Shown piece after piece: positions 8,599 through 16,264 of a stretch of DNA of 37,120 bases. Location: NCBI GenBank assembly GCA_009746045.1, contig RPFO01000041.1, positions 9,090,348 through 9,127,467 of the forward strand. The letters are read 5' to 3'. Source of the DNA: Mesostigma viride (lineage: Eukaryota; Streptophyta; Mesostigmatophyceae; Mesostigmatales; Mesostigmataceae). The position numbers and the translations under genes were made by a program. The notes beneath the pieces are model-generated. The model searched no databases. It was not told the DNA's origin and was given only the letters and a program-made list of their open reading frames with translations. How positions within the stretch are numbered: the stretch's first letter is position 1; every line of letters begins with the position of its first letter.

Positions 8599-11093
8599 CA
8601 CAGCCACGGGGCGCCATGCCAAAATTGCGGAAGCGGGTAGTCGTATATGGGCTGCCTCAGACCGACCACAGAATCTGCTTCTAATATCGTATGCGATATA
8701 CGCCTAGTTTCTCGGACATCTTCATACAGGGCCACGTCCATCCCGTGATTGCCGCCGATTGACGACAGGCTTGAACCATAATAGTAGCTTAGGCTAGAAG
8801 CAAATAAAAGCGGGCTCGGGCCAGATACTGTTGGATCTAATACTTGGAACGTCACGGTCGCCAAATGGATCATACCAGTAACTGGCGGATCGACCAGTGA
8901 AATATGATCACAGGTTATGTCTACGTACGATGAAGATTTTGAAATCGTGGTTGTAGAAAAACCGCCAGTCCACGCTTCTCCAACGACTACGTTGATAAGC
9001 GACGGATCACTGCTCAACTTGGTGTTTGAAAATCCAAGCCTTACATAAAACTTCCTTACCGACTGACGAGCTGGTAGAATCCCATATATTTTGGCAGTAT
9101 ATTGGTTCATTTGCACGCCGTATTGAACATCGGGACACTTAACAACCGTGCGGATGACACTCTCATTCGTGAGTGTTAGCTCCTTGAACCAAGTATCCGC
9201 CACACCCGGTACGGGTTTTGTGACGCTGTATTTCCCAAAAATGCTACAATTCCTCGACGAGGTGGACCTGTGACGCAGCTCCAACACGTCTCCGACGGCC
9301 GTGTACGCTCCGGAAGGATTGTTGGTTTTTAGGGAGTCGAACTCTATGTCCTGAAGGTTATCTTTGATGGGCCAGACATGCGCGCCGTGGTACTCTCCGC
9401 TCAAGTGGAAAATTGGTCGGAGGGGCATCGGAATGTACGGGTCAATAATGTCTGTAGGGGTGGCAGTAAATATACCGGACGAGTTTGAGATTTTGGTCAT
9501 TTCACTCAGTTTTTGAGGAGTTGTTTTTGATATATAACGCTCAACTTTCCCATCCGATTTTCTTCGAAATGCCACCCAGTAGCTGTTTTGTTGCCTCCAG
9601 GTTGAGTTTAACGTGTATCGAACCTTTGACTTCAGGTTGTCAAACAGGTCAAGTGCATAGTCACTATGATGCAGATTGATACCCAGCATACCCCAATGCG
9701 TCGTAGCTGCATTTCTGCAGTTCTGATGGGCATCTGTCGTGGCCGGGTGATATTTATTCGTCAAAGACATAGTATTTTCTGCGAACGAAACGAATGCGTC
9801 ATTGCTGCCCAAATATAGTTGAAAGCACAGAAGAAAGGGTCCGTCTATGAGCTGCTCTGAAAAAACCACACATTTGCTAGGTGCAGGAGTGGCTGTTTTT
9901 ACGAAATAGAATTTTTCAGGAGACCCTTCAAAGTAATATTTCGTCGCTTCTGTTTGCAACGCCGTCACAGAGTGGCGCGAGAACGATTCTAGTAGGGAAT
10001 GAAGCGTCGTAACGGGCCCGTATATCTCCACGTTCCCCCCTGACAGATTTGGCGAGTCCTTTGCGGTTATAATCCTGTATCTGAGTTCTACATCATCGCC
10101 CTCGGATGGGTTTTGAAACGTTGTTGTCTTCAACGTCCCATCCAAGGCCCCTTGAGATACTCCGTTCGCCAACAGATGAAAACCGGTGAGAGGAGGCAAC
10201 GACTTTCCCCACCCCACATCATGGTCTGCGTAGACGCCGTTGATCGCGATTTTTACAGGATTTAGATATGAAATGTAGGAACTTGGTGTCCGGATGCCGG
10301 AGTGCAGTTGGCTCATTTTTGAAACGCATACCATCACCCCTCCTTTGTGGGTGGTGTAGGAGGTGAGGGTGGAGTCGTTGTAGACGTCTATCTCGTAGTT
10401 CATATACTTGCTCTCCCCCGTGCGCGCCTGGGTCGTGTGGTAGTCGCGATACATAAACTTACAGATTCCACTCGCGTCGCCATTAGTAACGTTGTAGGGC
10501 AGCTGGACTCGCACATCCTGGTCATTGATGACGTTGAACGCGTTTTGGTGCGACACGGTCGTCCCGTCTTCGAGATGGAGGACGAAATCCCCGTTCAAGT
10601 TAGTTATCGACGTTGTGCCTACCCCGTGTTGGTCAAAAAGGTAGTCCAATTGCGCGCGGGTCAGGACTCTGCCACCAGGGTCTAGCAACGTATCAGGGCT
10701 GAAGTCGAAGACGTGGTACTGGGTTGCTCCCACTTTCGCCGTAAGGTAAGGTTCGTTTAGAGTGAGATCGTCGACTAAAGTAGTCCCTGATTTAAAATAG
10801 GAATACCCATTCACGACGAGACTGTAAGCAAGTTCCGATGGGTCGCTTGCGGTCTCGTCGTCGTAATTGTCTCCAAGTCGCACATTTGTCGGCTGGCTTG
10901 GGTAGAAAATTTTGAATCCGTCGACAACGAGTGACTCATCAAATGGATGTGAAGTGCCAAGAAGTAACGTCACGCTAGCTTGAAGCCCATCTATGTCTGT
11001 TTCGATGTTAGAAACACGCTCCTCCATTTCAGGGTCGAGCGTTAACCCGGTGGCGAGATTGGTCGGTCTGCTCAATGTTGTTAGAACGACCAT
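8598..11093 (-). CDS. large fibre-like structural protein, 831 aa
   Basis: ATG at 11093, only 24 bases from the divergent coiled-coil gene. Residues about 20-48 form a short coiled coil (DPEMEERVSNIETDIDGLQA), as at the trimer-forming start of many phage and virus fibres. Then come roughly 780 residues of beta-rich sequence full of Ser/Thr/Asn/Tyr with few Cys. Patches such as GGNVEIYGPVTTLHSLLESF and LGSNDAFVSFAENTMSLTNK show alternating strand patterns. No enzyme motif is visible. This is the longest intact gene of the small-virus block and probably a spike or fibre used for host attachment. It is second to the Ig-repeat adhesin, so the virus may have had two different surface appendages. 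The family is unknown to me; the role is inferred from architecture and position. Confidence 0.65.
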   Translation of the reverse strand: MVVLTTLSRPTNLATGLTLDPEMEERVSNIETDIDGLQASVTLLLGTSHPFDESLVVDGFKIFYPSQPTNVRLGDNYDDETASDPSELAYSLVVNGYSYFKSGTTLVDDLTLNEPYLTAKVGATQYHVFDFSPDTLLDPGGRVLTRAQLDYLFDQHGVGTTSITNLNGDFVLHLEDGTTVSHQNAFNVINDQDVRVQLPYNVTNGDASGICKFMYRDYHTTQARTGESKYMNYEIDVYNDSTLTSYTTHKGGVMVCVSKMSQLHSGIRTPSSYISYLNPVKIAINGVYADHDVGWGKSLPPLTGFHLLANGVSQGALDGTLKTTTFQNPSEGDDVELRYRIITAKDSPNLSGGNVEIYGPVTTLHSLLESFSRHSVTALQTEATKYYFEGSPEKFYFVKTATPAPSKCVVFSEQLIDGPFLLCFQLYLGSNDAFVSFAENTMSLTNKYHPATTDAHQNCRNAATTHWGMLGINLHHSDYALDLFDNLKSKVRYTLNSTWRQQNSYWVAFRRKSDGKVERYISKTTPQKLSEMTKISNSSGIFTATPTDIIDPYIPMPLRPIFHLSGEYHGAHVWPIKDNLQDIEFDSLKTNNPSGAYTAVGDVLELRHRSTSSRNCSIFGKYSVTKPVPGVADTWFKELTLTNESVIRTVVKCPDVQYGVQMNQYTAKIYGILPARQSVRKFYVRLGFSNTKLSSDPSLINVVVGEAWTGGFSTTTISKSSSYVDITCDHISLVDPPVTGMIHLATVTFQVLDPTVSGPSPLLFASSLSYYYGSSLSSIGGNHGMDVALYEDVRETRRISHTILEADSVVGLRQPIYDYPLPQFWHGAPWL

Positions 11094-11117
11094 TTATTAT
11101 CTACGTAGAATATAAAC
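11094..11117. promoter_or_regulatory. 24-bp divergent promoter with a palindrome
   Basis: The ATGs of the leftward fibre-like gene (11093) and the rightward coiled-coil gene (11118) are 24 bases apart. The gap is A/T-rich and contains the palindrome TCTACGTAGA (11100-11109) next to AATATAAA. It is the hinge between the leftward virion block and the rightward packaging/replication block, so it should be the master bidirectional promoter. Both transcripts must be almost leaderless or begin within the other gene. Confidence 0.55.
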
Positions 11118-11645
11118 ATGGCCTCTGAGGCTTCAGAGACCCCAACGAGCTACCAAGACGAAACCTTCGCCGAGACACGGGAAGAACAGGTTGACCTGGT
11201 CAAGACAATTCGGAAGGGACAACCGCTGAATGATGAACAGAAAAAAGCCCTTCGCGACAAAATGAGGGTTTACCAGCAACGCGCAAAAGCCGAGAGGGAG
11301 AAGAGACGAAACGAGGAAAAGGAGGCAGAGATAACGAAACGAAAGGTCCTTGCAAAGGGATTGGAGATTCAGCGGCAAAGGCTCGTCGAACTCGAGCTGC
11401 AAGAAGCCCGTAACAAATCGCGCATTGAACGCCTTCTTCCTGAAGATTCCGTCGCCTCAACCCCCGCCGACACGCCAAAACCAAGACGAGGTCGAAAGCC
11501 CAGGGAGACGGAGCCGGACTCTCCGCCACCCCCGATCAAGACCCGGCAGCTCCCACCTCAACCACCGCCACCTGCCGCGATGACGCCATACGAGATGCGC
11601 ATGGCCGCCATCCGCGCGTCTCTCCTTGCTAGTCTGGACGATTAA
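11118..11645 (+). CDS. charged coiled-coil protein with an AT-hook-like motif, 175 aa
   Basis: ATG at 11118. Residues about 25-105 are a long charged helix (REEQVDLVKTIRKGQ ... AEREKRRNEEKEAEITKRK ... QRQRLVELELQEARN). Then a Pro-rich basic segment contains KPRRGRKPRE, an AT-hook-like core. A polyproline stretch (PDSPPPP, PPQPPPP) is followed by a C-terminal amphipathic helix (MRMAAIRASLLASL). It probably binds DNA and oligomerises. It is first in the rightward block and precedes the packaging ATPase by 12 bases, so a role in genome packaging or organisation is possible. I recognise no family. Confidence 0.6.
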   Translation: MASEASETPTSYQDETFAETREEQVDLVKTIRKGQPLNDEQKKALRDKMRVYQQRAKAEREKRRNEEKEAEITKRKVLAKGLEIQRQRLVELELQEARNKSRIERLLPEDSVASTPADTPKPRRGRKPRETEPDSPPPPIKTRQLPPQPPPPAAMTPYEMRMAAIRASLLASLDD

Positions 11646-11657
11646 AATGTCTTCAGA

Positions 11658-12542
11658 ATGTTGATGGCTATCATCGAAGAGCGACGAACTCATTCACTCG
11701 AGAACAAAGACATCAAGCAACGATACGCCCCACAGCGTCCTGCTCCACCGAATATGCCGAGTCTTCATTTCATCGCAAACTTCTGCGGAGCTCGACGGTC
11801 TGGGAAAACTACATCGGCGGTCAACATGGCGAAGGCTTACTTCGCTAACAACTCATTCGACAAGCTGTACCTCATTTCAGGGAGTGCCCACACGGAGCCG
11901 AAATACAAGGAGCTCCCGGAACCAGCTATGACGATGGAAGTCTACTCTAACCTGGCATTCGATGGGATGATAGATCATATCAAGTCTGACCTCCACGAAT
12001 ACGAGAGGTACAAGGACGATCTCAAGGTGTGGGATACGTTCAAACGCGAATACGTCGATGGAAATAAAAACGCAGAAATCATGGACCTCTCTATGTACCT
12101 ACGCCTTGATGCGATGAACTGGGAGAAGCCCGCGACTAGGTTCGAGAACGGTCCTCCCTCGTCGCTGATTCTTATCGACGACATGCAAGGCAGTGCCCTC
12201 TATCAGAGCTCTAGCAAAAACGCTGTTGCGGCTTTCGCGTTCAAACACAGACACTTCCTCACGAGCATGATTTTCCTGACACAGGCGTACACGAGCGGTG
12301 GCGTACCACGAGCAGTGCGAGCGAATATATCGTTTCTTGCGCTGTTCAGAACGAAGGACCATCGAGCCGCGCGACAGATCGCGGAAGAGAGCGCGGGAGC
12401 TGTGGCGCCGGACGAGTTTCTCGCGCTATGGGACCACGCCGTCAAGGACGATCCTCACGACTTCTTCGCTGTCGACTTCGACCAGCGCGACCCGAAAAAA
12501 ATGTTTCGTCGAAACTTCAATACATTTCTCTCGATAAAATAA
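11658..12542 (+). CDS. A32/FtsK-HerA-type genome-packaging ATPase, 294 aa
   Basis: ATG at 11658. A Walker A loop GARRSGKTT is at residues 44-52, Walker B LILIDDM at 170-176, a sensor-like FLTQAY at 206-211, and Arg residues at 221 and 231 (RANISFLALFR) suit the arginine finger of this family. The length is normal for the A32-like ATPases of polinton-like viruses, virophages and nucleocytoplasmic large DNA viruses. The enzyme uses ATP to push the DNA genome into preformed capsids. With the double-jelly-roll capsid gene on the other strand, it is the strongest marker that this block is viral. The frame is complete, unlike the capsid and helicase genes. No symbol is given because the source virus is unnamed. 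Confidence 0.88.
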   Translation: MLMAIIEERRTHSLENKDIKQRYAPQRPAPPNMPSLHFIANFCGARRSGKTTSAVNMAKAYFANNSFDKLYLISGSAHTEPKYKELPEPAMTMEVYSNLAFDGMIDHIKSDLHEYERYKDDLKVWDTFKREYVDGNKNAEIMDLSMYLRLDAMNWEKPATRFENGPPSSLILIDDMQGSALYQSSSKNAVAAFAFKHRHFLTSMIFLTQAYTSGGVPRAVRANISFLALFRTKDHRAARQIAEESAGAVAPDEFLALWDHAVKDDPHDFFAVDFDQRDPKKMFRRNFNTFLSIK

Positions 12543-12564
12543 TTTTCTCTGAACATGATATACT

Positions 12565-13077
12565 ATGGATATTCCGTCCATCAAACGATACGCAGGCGCC
12601 GAGAAGGAGTACGTGTTGGACACCCAAGCACTCCTCCGATATTGTTCGGGTTCTCGACTGGGGCAGAAAACTCTAGAACGTGTCGTCAGGATCCTTCAAG
12701 AAGCAGGCCACCACGACACGATTCCGTCCACCTGTCACGACATGAGCCCCGAAATCCGATTGGCCATCCTCGCCTTGGTGGGCGATCGCAGGCGTCCACG
12801 TGGGCGCTCACCCTCCAAAACGGAAAAACGACACGAACCGAAACGGCCTCGGGGGCGCCCAAGGATCCACCCCGTAGGGTATAAAAAGCCTCGACCAAAA
12901 AAAATGTCTCACGTTCAGTCATCAGATGACGGTGACCGTAGAGGAGCGTCGCAAGCAGTGGCGACGGGCCCAGGCGAAGCGGCGAGCAATCGCCCGCGAC
13001 CAGACGAATTGCATCTCGGCGAAAAGCAAGATGAAGAAGGGCGTCTGGATTCCGAGCGACCGATGGATCGCGAGTAA
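12565..13077 (+). CDS. basic AT-hook protein, up to 170 aa
   Basis: The ATG at 12565-12567 lies 22 bases after the ATPase gene. Residues 1-75 look like a small folded helical domain (VLDTQALLRYCSGSRLGQKT, ERVVRILQEAGHHDTI). A basic segment follows with KRPRGRPRIHP, a textbook AT-hook (PRGRP core), so it should bind the minor groove of A/T-rich DNA. After an A8 run at 12897-12904 the composition changes and the frame overlaps the next ORF, so the real protein may end near residue 115 or shift frame there. No family is recognised. It may organise the genome or regulate transcription. Confidence 0.55.
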   Translation: MDIPSIKRYAGAEKEYVLDTQALLRYCSGSRLGQKTLERVVRILQEAGHHDTIPSTCHDMSPEIRLAILALVGDRRRPRGRSPSKTEKRHEPKRPRGRPRIHPVGYKKPRPKKMSHVQSSDDGDRRGASQAVATGPGEAASNRPRPDELHLGEKQDEEGRLDSERPMDRE

Positions 13078-13258
13078 CCCCGAATGCGCGGAAAAAATCG
13101 GCTTGCAGGCGACCTCTCAACCCTCGCCGGAGCCACCGCACCATGAGGAAACGCCTGCGCGAGCTGGAGGAGGGCGACACTGGACCTTCGACGAGGCCGT
13201 CGCCGCAGCGGAAGCGCGACCAGAGCAGCACGAGCGTGGCAGGCCATCGAAGGAGTGA
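12926..13258 (+). CDS. small basic protein, 110 aa
   Basis: ATG at 12926 in a different frame from the AT-hook gene, overlapping it by about 150 bases. A TATA-like TATAAAAAG lies 46 bases upstream (12880-12888). The N-terminal 60 residues are Arg/Lys/Trp-rich and plausible as protein (VEERRKQWRRAQAKRRAIAR, WIPSDRWIASNPECAEKIGL). The end contains ERGRPSKE, a weak AT-hook-like core. It could be an independent gene or the continuation of the upstream gene after a frameshift at the A8 run. I cannot choose between these without relatives to compare. Confidence 0.4.
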   Translation: MTVTVEERRKQWRRAQAKRRAIARDQTNCISAKSKMKKGVWIPSDRWIASNPECAEKIGLQATSQPSPEPPHHEETPARAGGGRHWTFDEAVAAAEARPEQHERGRPSKE

Positions 13259-13280
13259 CATTTCTGCATCTCTCGCGGCG

Positions 13281-15132
13281 ATGGAGAAGGTGGCTCCGGA
13301 GTGTGACTATCTAGAGTGCGGCTACATTGAGTTGTCTCCAGACGTCAAGCTCGTGAGGGTGAAGTACCAGCAATGCGACGATCACATCTGCCTCATATGC
13401 AACAAGGTGCAATAGAAGAACGGCCCATTCACGCTCCAATACCCGTCAGGACAGTTTTTTTATGACTGCTACAGGAAATCGCCAGACGCTCGCAAGATCG
13501 AGATCGCACCTCCCGTGATGCAGCAACCGGGCTCTGACCAAGTGCCGTTCACTCACACGTATTCGTCCGAAAAAATCAAGCCATTCAGCTGGGATGCGCT
13601 ATTTGGGGGACCGCATAAGAGCACCTTCCTCGTCCAGTCCAACTGCGGGACAGGTAAATCTGAGAGGATTCGTGAACTCGTCAACGAGGCGGTGAGGAGG
13701 GATCCAGGTATTCGCGTGTGCTGCATCGTTGCCAACATTAGCCTATCAAAGGAGGAGGATCGCAACTACAAGTCTCTGGGCGAGGGTGGGAGGACAATTG
13801 TATGGGAAGGCAACGCGTTCCATCTCCTGTACAGTGACCCAAATTTTCGTCACTATCTCAGCGGCTCAAAGGGGATGATTTCTGACGACAGGGTGTTGAT
13901 AGTCCTGAACAGCATCTTGCGCCTCACGGACCAACCGTTCGACCTCCTCATCCTGGACGAAATATACAACACCCTCACTGCCCTTTCACAGCGCTACGTG
14001 GAGAACCGTCGCGAGGTGTTGAGAAAATTCGTCAGGCTCATCGAAACGTCCAAGGTCGTGATCGCGCTAGACGCTACTGTTACTCGAAAGGTCTACAATT
14101 TCATAGCGGCCTATCGCGCGGCGGACACTATGGAGGTGGATTGCAACACCTTCAGGCGCCCTACCAACAGGACTCTGCGATGGGTGGACGTGACCTCAGA
14201 GAAGAACTGGCGAAAGGTTTGCGTAGACCGCTTTGTTGCCGAGTGTGAGAGGAGGATAGAGGCCGGAGAGAGGATTTTCTGCCCAATGTCTGGCAAAAAA
14301 GAGGCCGCCATGGCGTATGAGGCACTCAAACCCTTCATCGACAAGCGCAAGAACGGGCGTCTCTACACTAGTCTGACAAGCAAGGAGGATCTGGAGGTTG
14401 GCGCGAATGCTGCGTGGGCTGACTTGGACTTTTTGATCTTCAGCCCCACGATCACGGTTGGAGTCAGCTACACGGAGCACACGTTCGACAGCATGGTGGG
14501 ACTCTTCATCAACGGGGACTACTACGCGAGCTACACGACTACCCTCCAGCAAATTTTCAGGGTGCGCCACTTAGTCAAGGGAGAGATGGTCATCTTCTAT
14601 CGAGACACGACTTCGCTTCTTGACAGGCCTCCAACGGACTACGGCACGATCGTCGAGAACATGATCGCGGGGGACACTGCGCTCATCCAGCTGCTGTTCG
14701 ACAACGCCGACGTAGTCTGCGACTGGAGCGCGGACAAGTCGCGTATCTATGACAGAAATTGCCCCAAGTTCCGTCTCTTCTGCCGGAACCAGCAAGATCT
14801 CGCGGTGTCGAGGTCCCACTACAAGGGAAATCTCATCAAGATACTGACGGAGGACTACGGCGTGGAGGTGTCGGCAGTGGAGGAGTTGGGGGACATCGAC
14901 GCCCCTCCGCTTCCAGTACTAGAAGATCCAGACAAGGACAGGGAGGTGGTGCTTATGAGCGAGGAGGAGTACAAGGATCTAGAGGCCGGGGAGAATCGGC
15001 GGCACGGTTCCACTTTCACCGTACGAAATGCGTCTGAAGGCGGTGTACGAACTGGCTCACCGGTTGTACATGATTCCGTATGATCTCATCGACGACGAGC
15101 TCCCTCAAATTCTGGACAAGGAGATGGGGAGG
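13281..15132 (+). pseudogene. origin-binding-protein-type SF2 helicase with a preceding zinc/primase-like segment, broken
   Basis: One long coding sense runs from about ATG 13281 (an earlier Met is at 13143). First comes a Cys/His cluster CDDHICLIC, followed after an in-frame TAG (13413-13415) by KNGPFTLQYPSGQFFYDCYR. That matches the zinc-binding tail of eukaryotic-virus primases in style. From 13515 the frame encodes a helicase like herpesvirus UL9 and mimivirus origin-binding proteins: Walker A GTGKS (residues 45-49 counted from 13515), DEIY box at 148-151, ALDAT 184-188, SPTITVGVSY 310-319, QQIFRVRH 345-352. Near 15020 the sense changes frame (the open frame stops at 15083), and at 15133 it is cut by an LTR. 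It would have opened or copied the viral replication origin. An SF2 origin-binding helicase is unusual in a small capsid virus of this kind. Confidence 0.75.
13413..13415 (+). other. in-frame TAG in the primase-helicase gene
   Basis: TAG separates NKVQ from KNGPF in an otherwise continuous sense frame with conserved-looking residues on both sides. It is a premature stop, or less likely a read-through site. Confidence 0.65.
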
Positions 15133-15834
15133 TGTAACAACCAAATGTTACATCCAAAGTTTTCCTACTGTTGATCTTACTTTGAGTTCTTTAGGACAAT
15201 TATTTAGAGCAGTTATGAGGCTTCGAAGTATGATTAGTGTTGGGCCTGCTGAGACTTGTCGAATTATTGTTCTACCCTCATTGGTCGTGGCCTGATCCAC
15301 GTGGGGTACTTTGCATGGTTTCGTTCAGTCAGTCATAGATTCTCTTTAAGACTGTTGTACCTGGTGGATCTGGTTCCAGGTCATGGAGATTCAGTATGTG
15401 CTGGCCTTGTGTTGTGTTGAGGATTCTGAGGACAGGATCTTATCTTGAGTGTTCCCCACTTTTGATTGGTCCTTTCGGGTTAGGGTTGAGCCGACTCTGC
15501 GTGCACGATGACTTTTATCCTGTTTGTGGCGGTCGTGCAAGTGTGCGTACGTGAGAACTAAATCTATGGTGTAATTCAAGGATTTCCTTGTTTCATCAAG
15601 CAAACAACCCTTGCCAAAAGTCAACTATAACTTCAACAGATAGTCGACTTGGATATAACTTGTCTGTTGTGTCTAACAAGGGTGGGGACTCATTCCCTTG
15701 ACTGTTGAAGATCCATCTTCATTGCTTCTCTGGACGTGAAGTTATCTGTCGCGACTCCAACCCAGGTATAAAGATCTTTTCACACCAATGTTGATACTGA
15801 GGCTGTTGCAAACACAACATTTTTAGTCGTTACA
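15133..15834 (+). repeat. 5' LTR, 702 bp
   Basis: Starts TGTAAC (TGTAACAACC) and ends GTTACA, a 6-bp terminal inverted repeat with TG...CA ends. It is followed at once by a primer-binding site. G/T-rich, without a gene. No copy of it is visible elsewhere in the window. Confidence 0.7.
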
Positions 15835-15835
15835 T

Positions 15836-15847
15836 TGGTATCGGAGG
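15836..15847 (+). other. primer-binding site for initiator tRNA-Met
   Basis: TGGTATCGGAGG directly follows the LTR with one spacer base. Plant LTR elements typically have TGGTATCAGAGC here, complementary to the 3' end of initiator tRNA-Met; ten of twelve positions agree. This supports an LTR retrotransposon and a nuclear location. Confidence 0.7.
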
Positions 15848-15896
15848 TTTCTACCTAGGTGTTGGTAGTCTTGATAGTATTAGTTCACGGTTAACA

Positions 15897-16061
15897 ATGG
15901 AATTCATGCCCGACCCAGAGAGGGTACGTTATGCTGACAGTGTGTTCGGACAGTTTTTAGAGTGTGACTCATCCTTATGTGACAGTCTTGCTCTGAGAGC
16001 TGCTTTGAGCTCACAAGTTTCTAACGTCTCCCCAGTCCGGCATGCGCGACCCATGGAGTGA
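15897..16061 (+). CDS. short gag-position ORF, 54 aa
   Basis: ATG at 15897 within a good context (AACAATGG), TGA at 16059-16061. The sequence begins MEFMPDPERVRYADSVFGQF. It is the first frame after the primer site, where gag starts in LTR elements. It is too short and featureless to assign (no CCHC finger). Its TGA overlaps the ATG of the next small frame (TGATG). Confidence 0.3.
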   Translation: MEFMPDPERVRYADSVFGQFLECDSSLCDSLALRAALSSQVSNVSPVRHARPME

Positions 16062-16264
16062 TGAGTAACCCGGAGACACAACCACCGTTATCAAGTAAGA
16101 GAGTTGAAGATGCAACCGCATCTTTAGCAGCTCCGCAGCGACCTACCGGTGATGAAAGGGTTTTTTCATCTACTCCCAGACGTCAACTATTTGGATTCGT
16201 GCAATATTTCATAGACAAGCGTCCTTACTTACGGGCTTTCGGCTGGCTGGCCGCATCGTGCTGA
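16061..16264 (+). CDS. second gag-position ORF, 67 aa
   Basis: ATG at 16061 overlaps the previous stop. The protein is polar and Pro/Arg-rich, ending with a hydrophobic stretch (LFGFVQYFIDKRPYLRAFGW). It could be the continuation of a broken gag. No motif is visible. Sequence character changes just after its TGA, suggesting the element's remnant ends here. Confidence 0.25.
   Translation: MSNPETQPPLSSKRVEDATASLAAPQRPTGDERVFSSTPRRQLFGFVQYFIDKRPYLRAFGWLAASC

Larger units (their letters stand above)
15133..16264 (+). mobile_element. truncated LTR retrotransposon in the helicase gene
   Basis: Consists of a 5' LTR (15133-15834), a primer-binding site and two short gag-position frames. I find no second LTR or pol genes in the window, so the element is truncated, interrupted by the unidentified sequence to its right, or its remainder was lost. 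It enters directly after the sense sequence of the viral helicase, and no target duplication can be checked because the other junction is missing. Orientation is + from the primer site. Confidence 0.65.

Noticed and set aside
11200-11529. Minus-strand ORFs opposite the coiled-coil gene
   Set aside because: No family resemblance; the + strand frame has clear heptad-like charged helices and an AT-hook.
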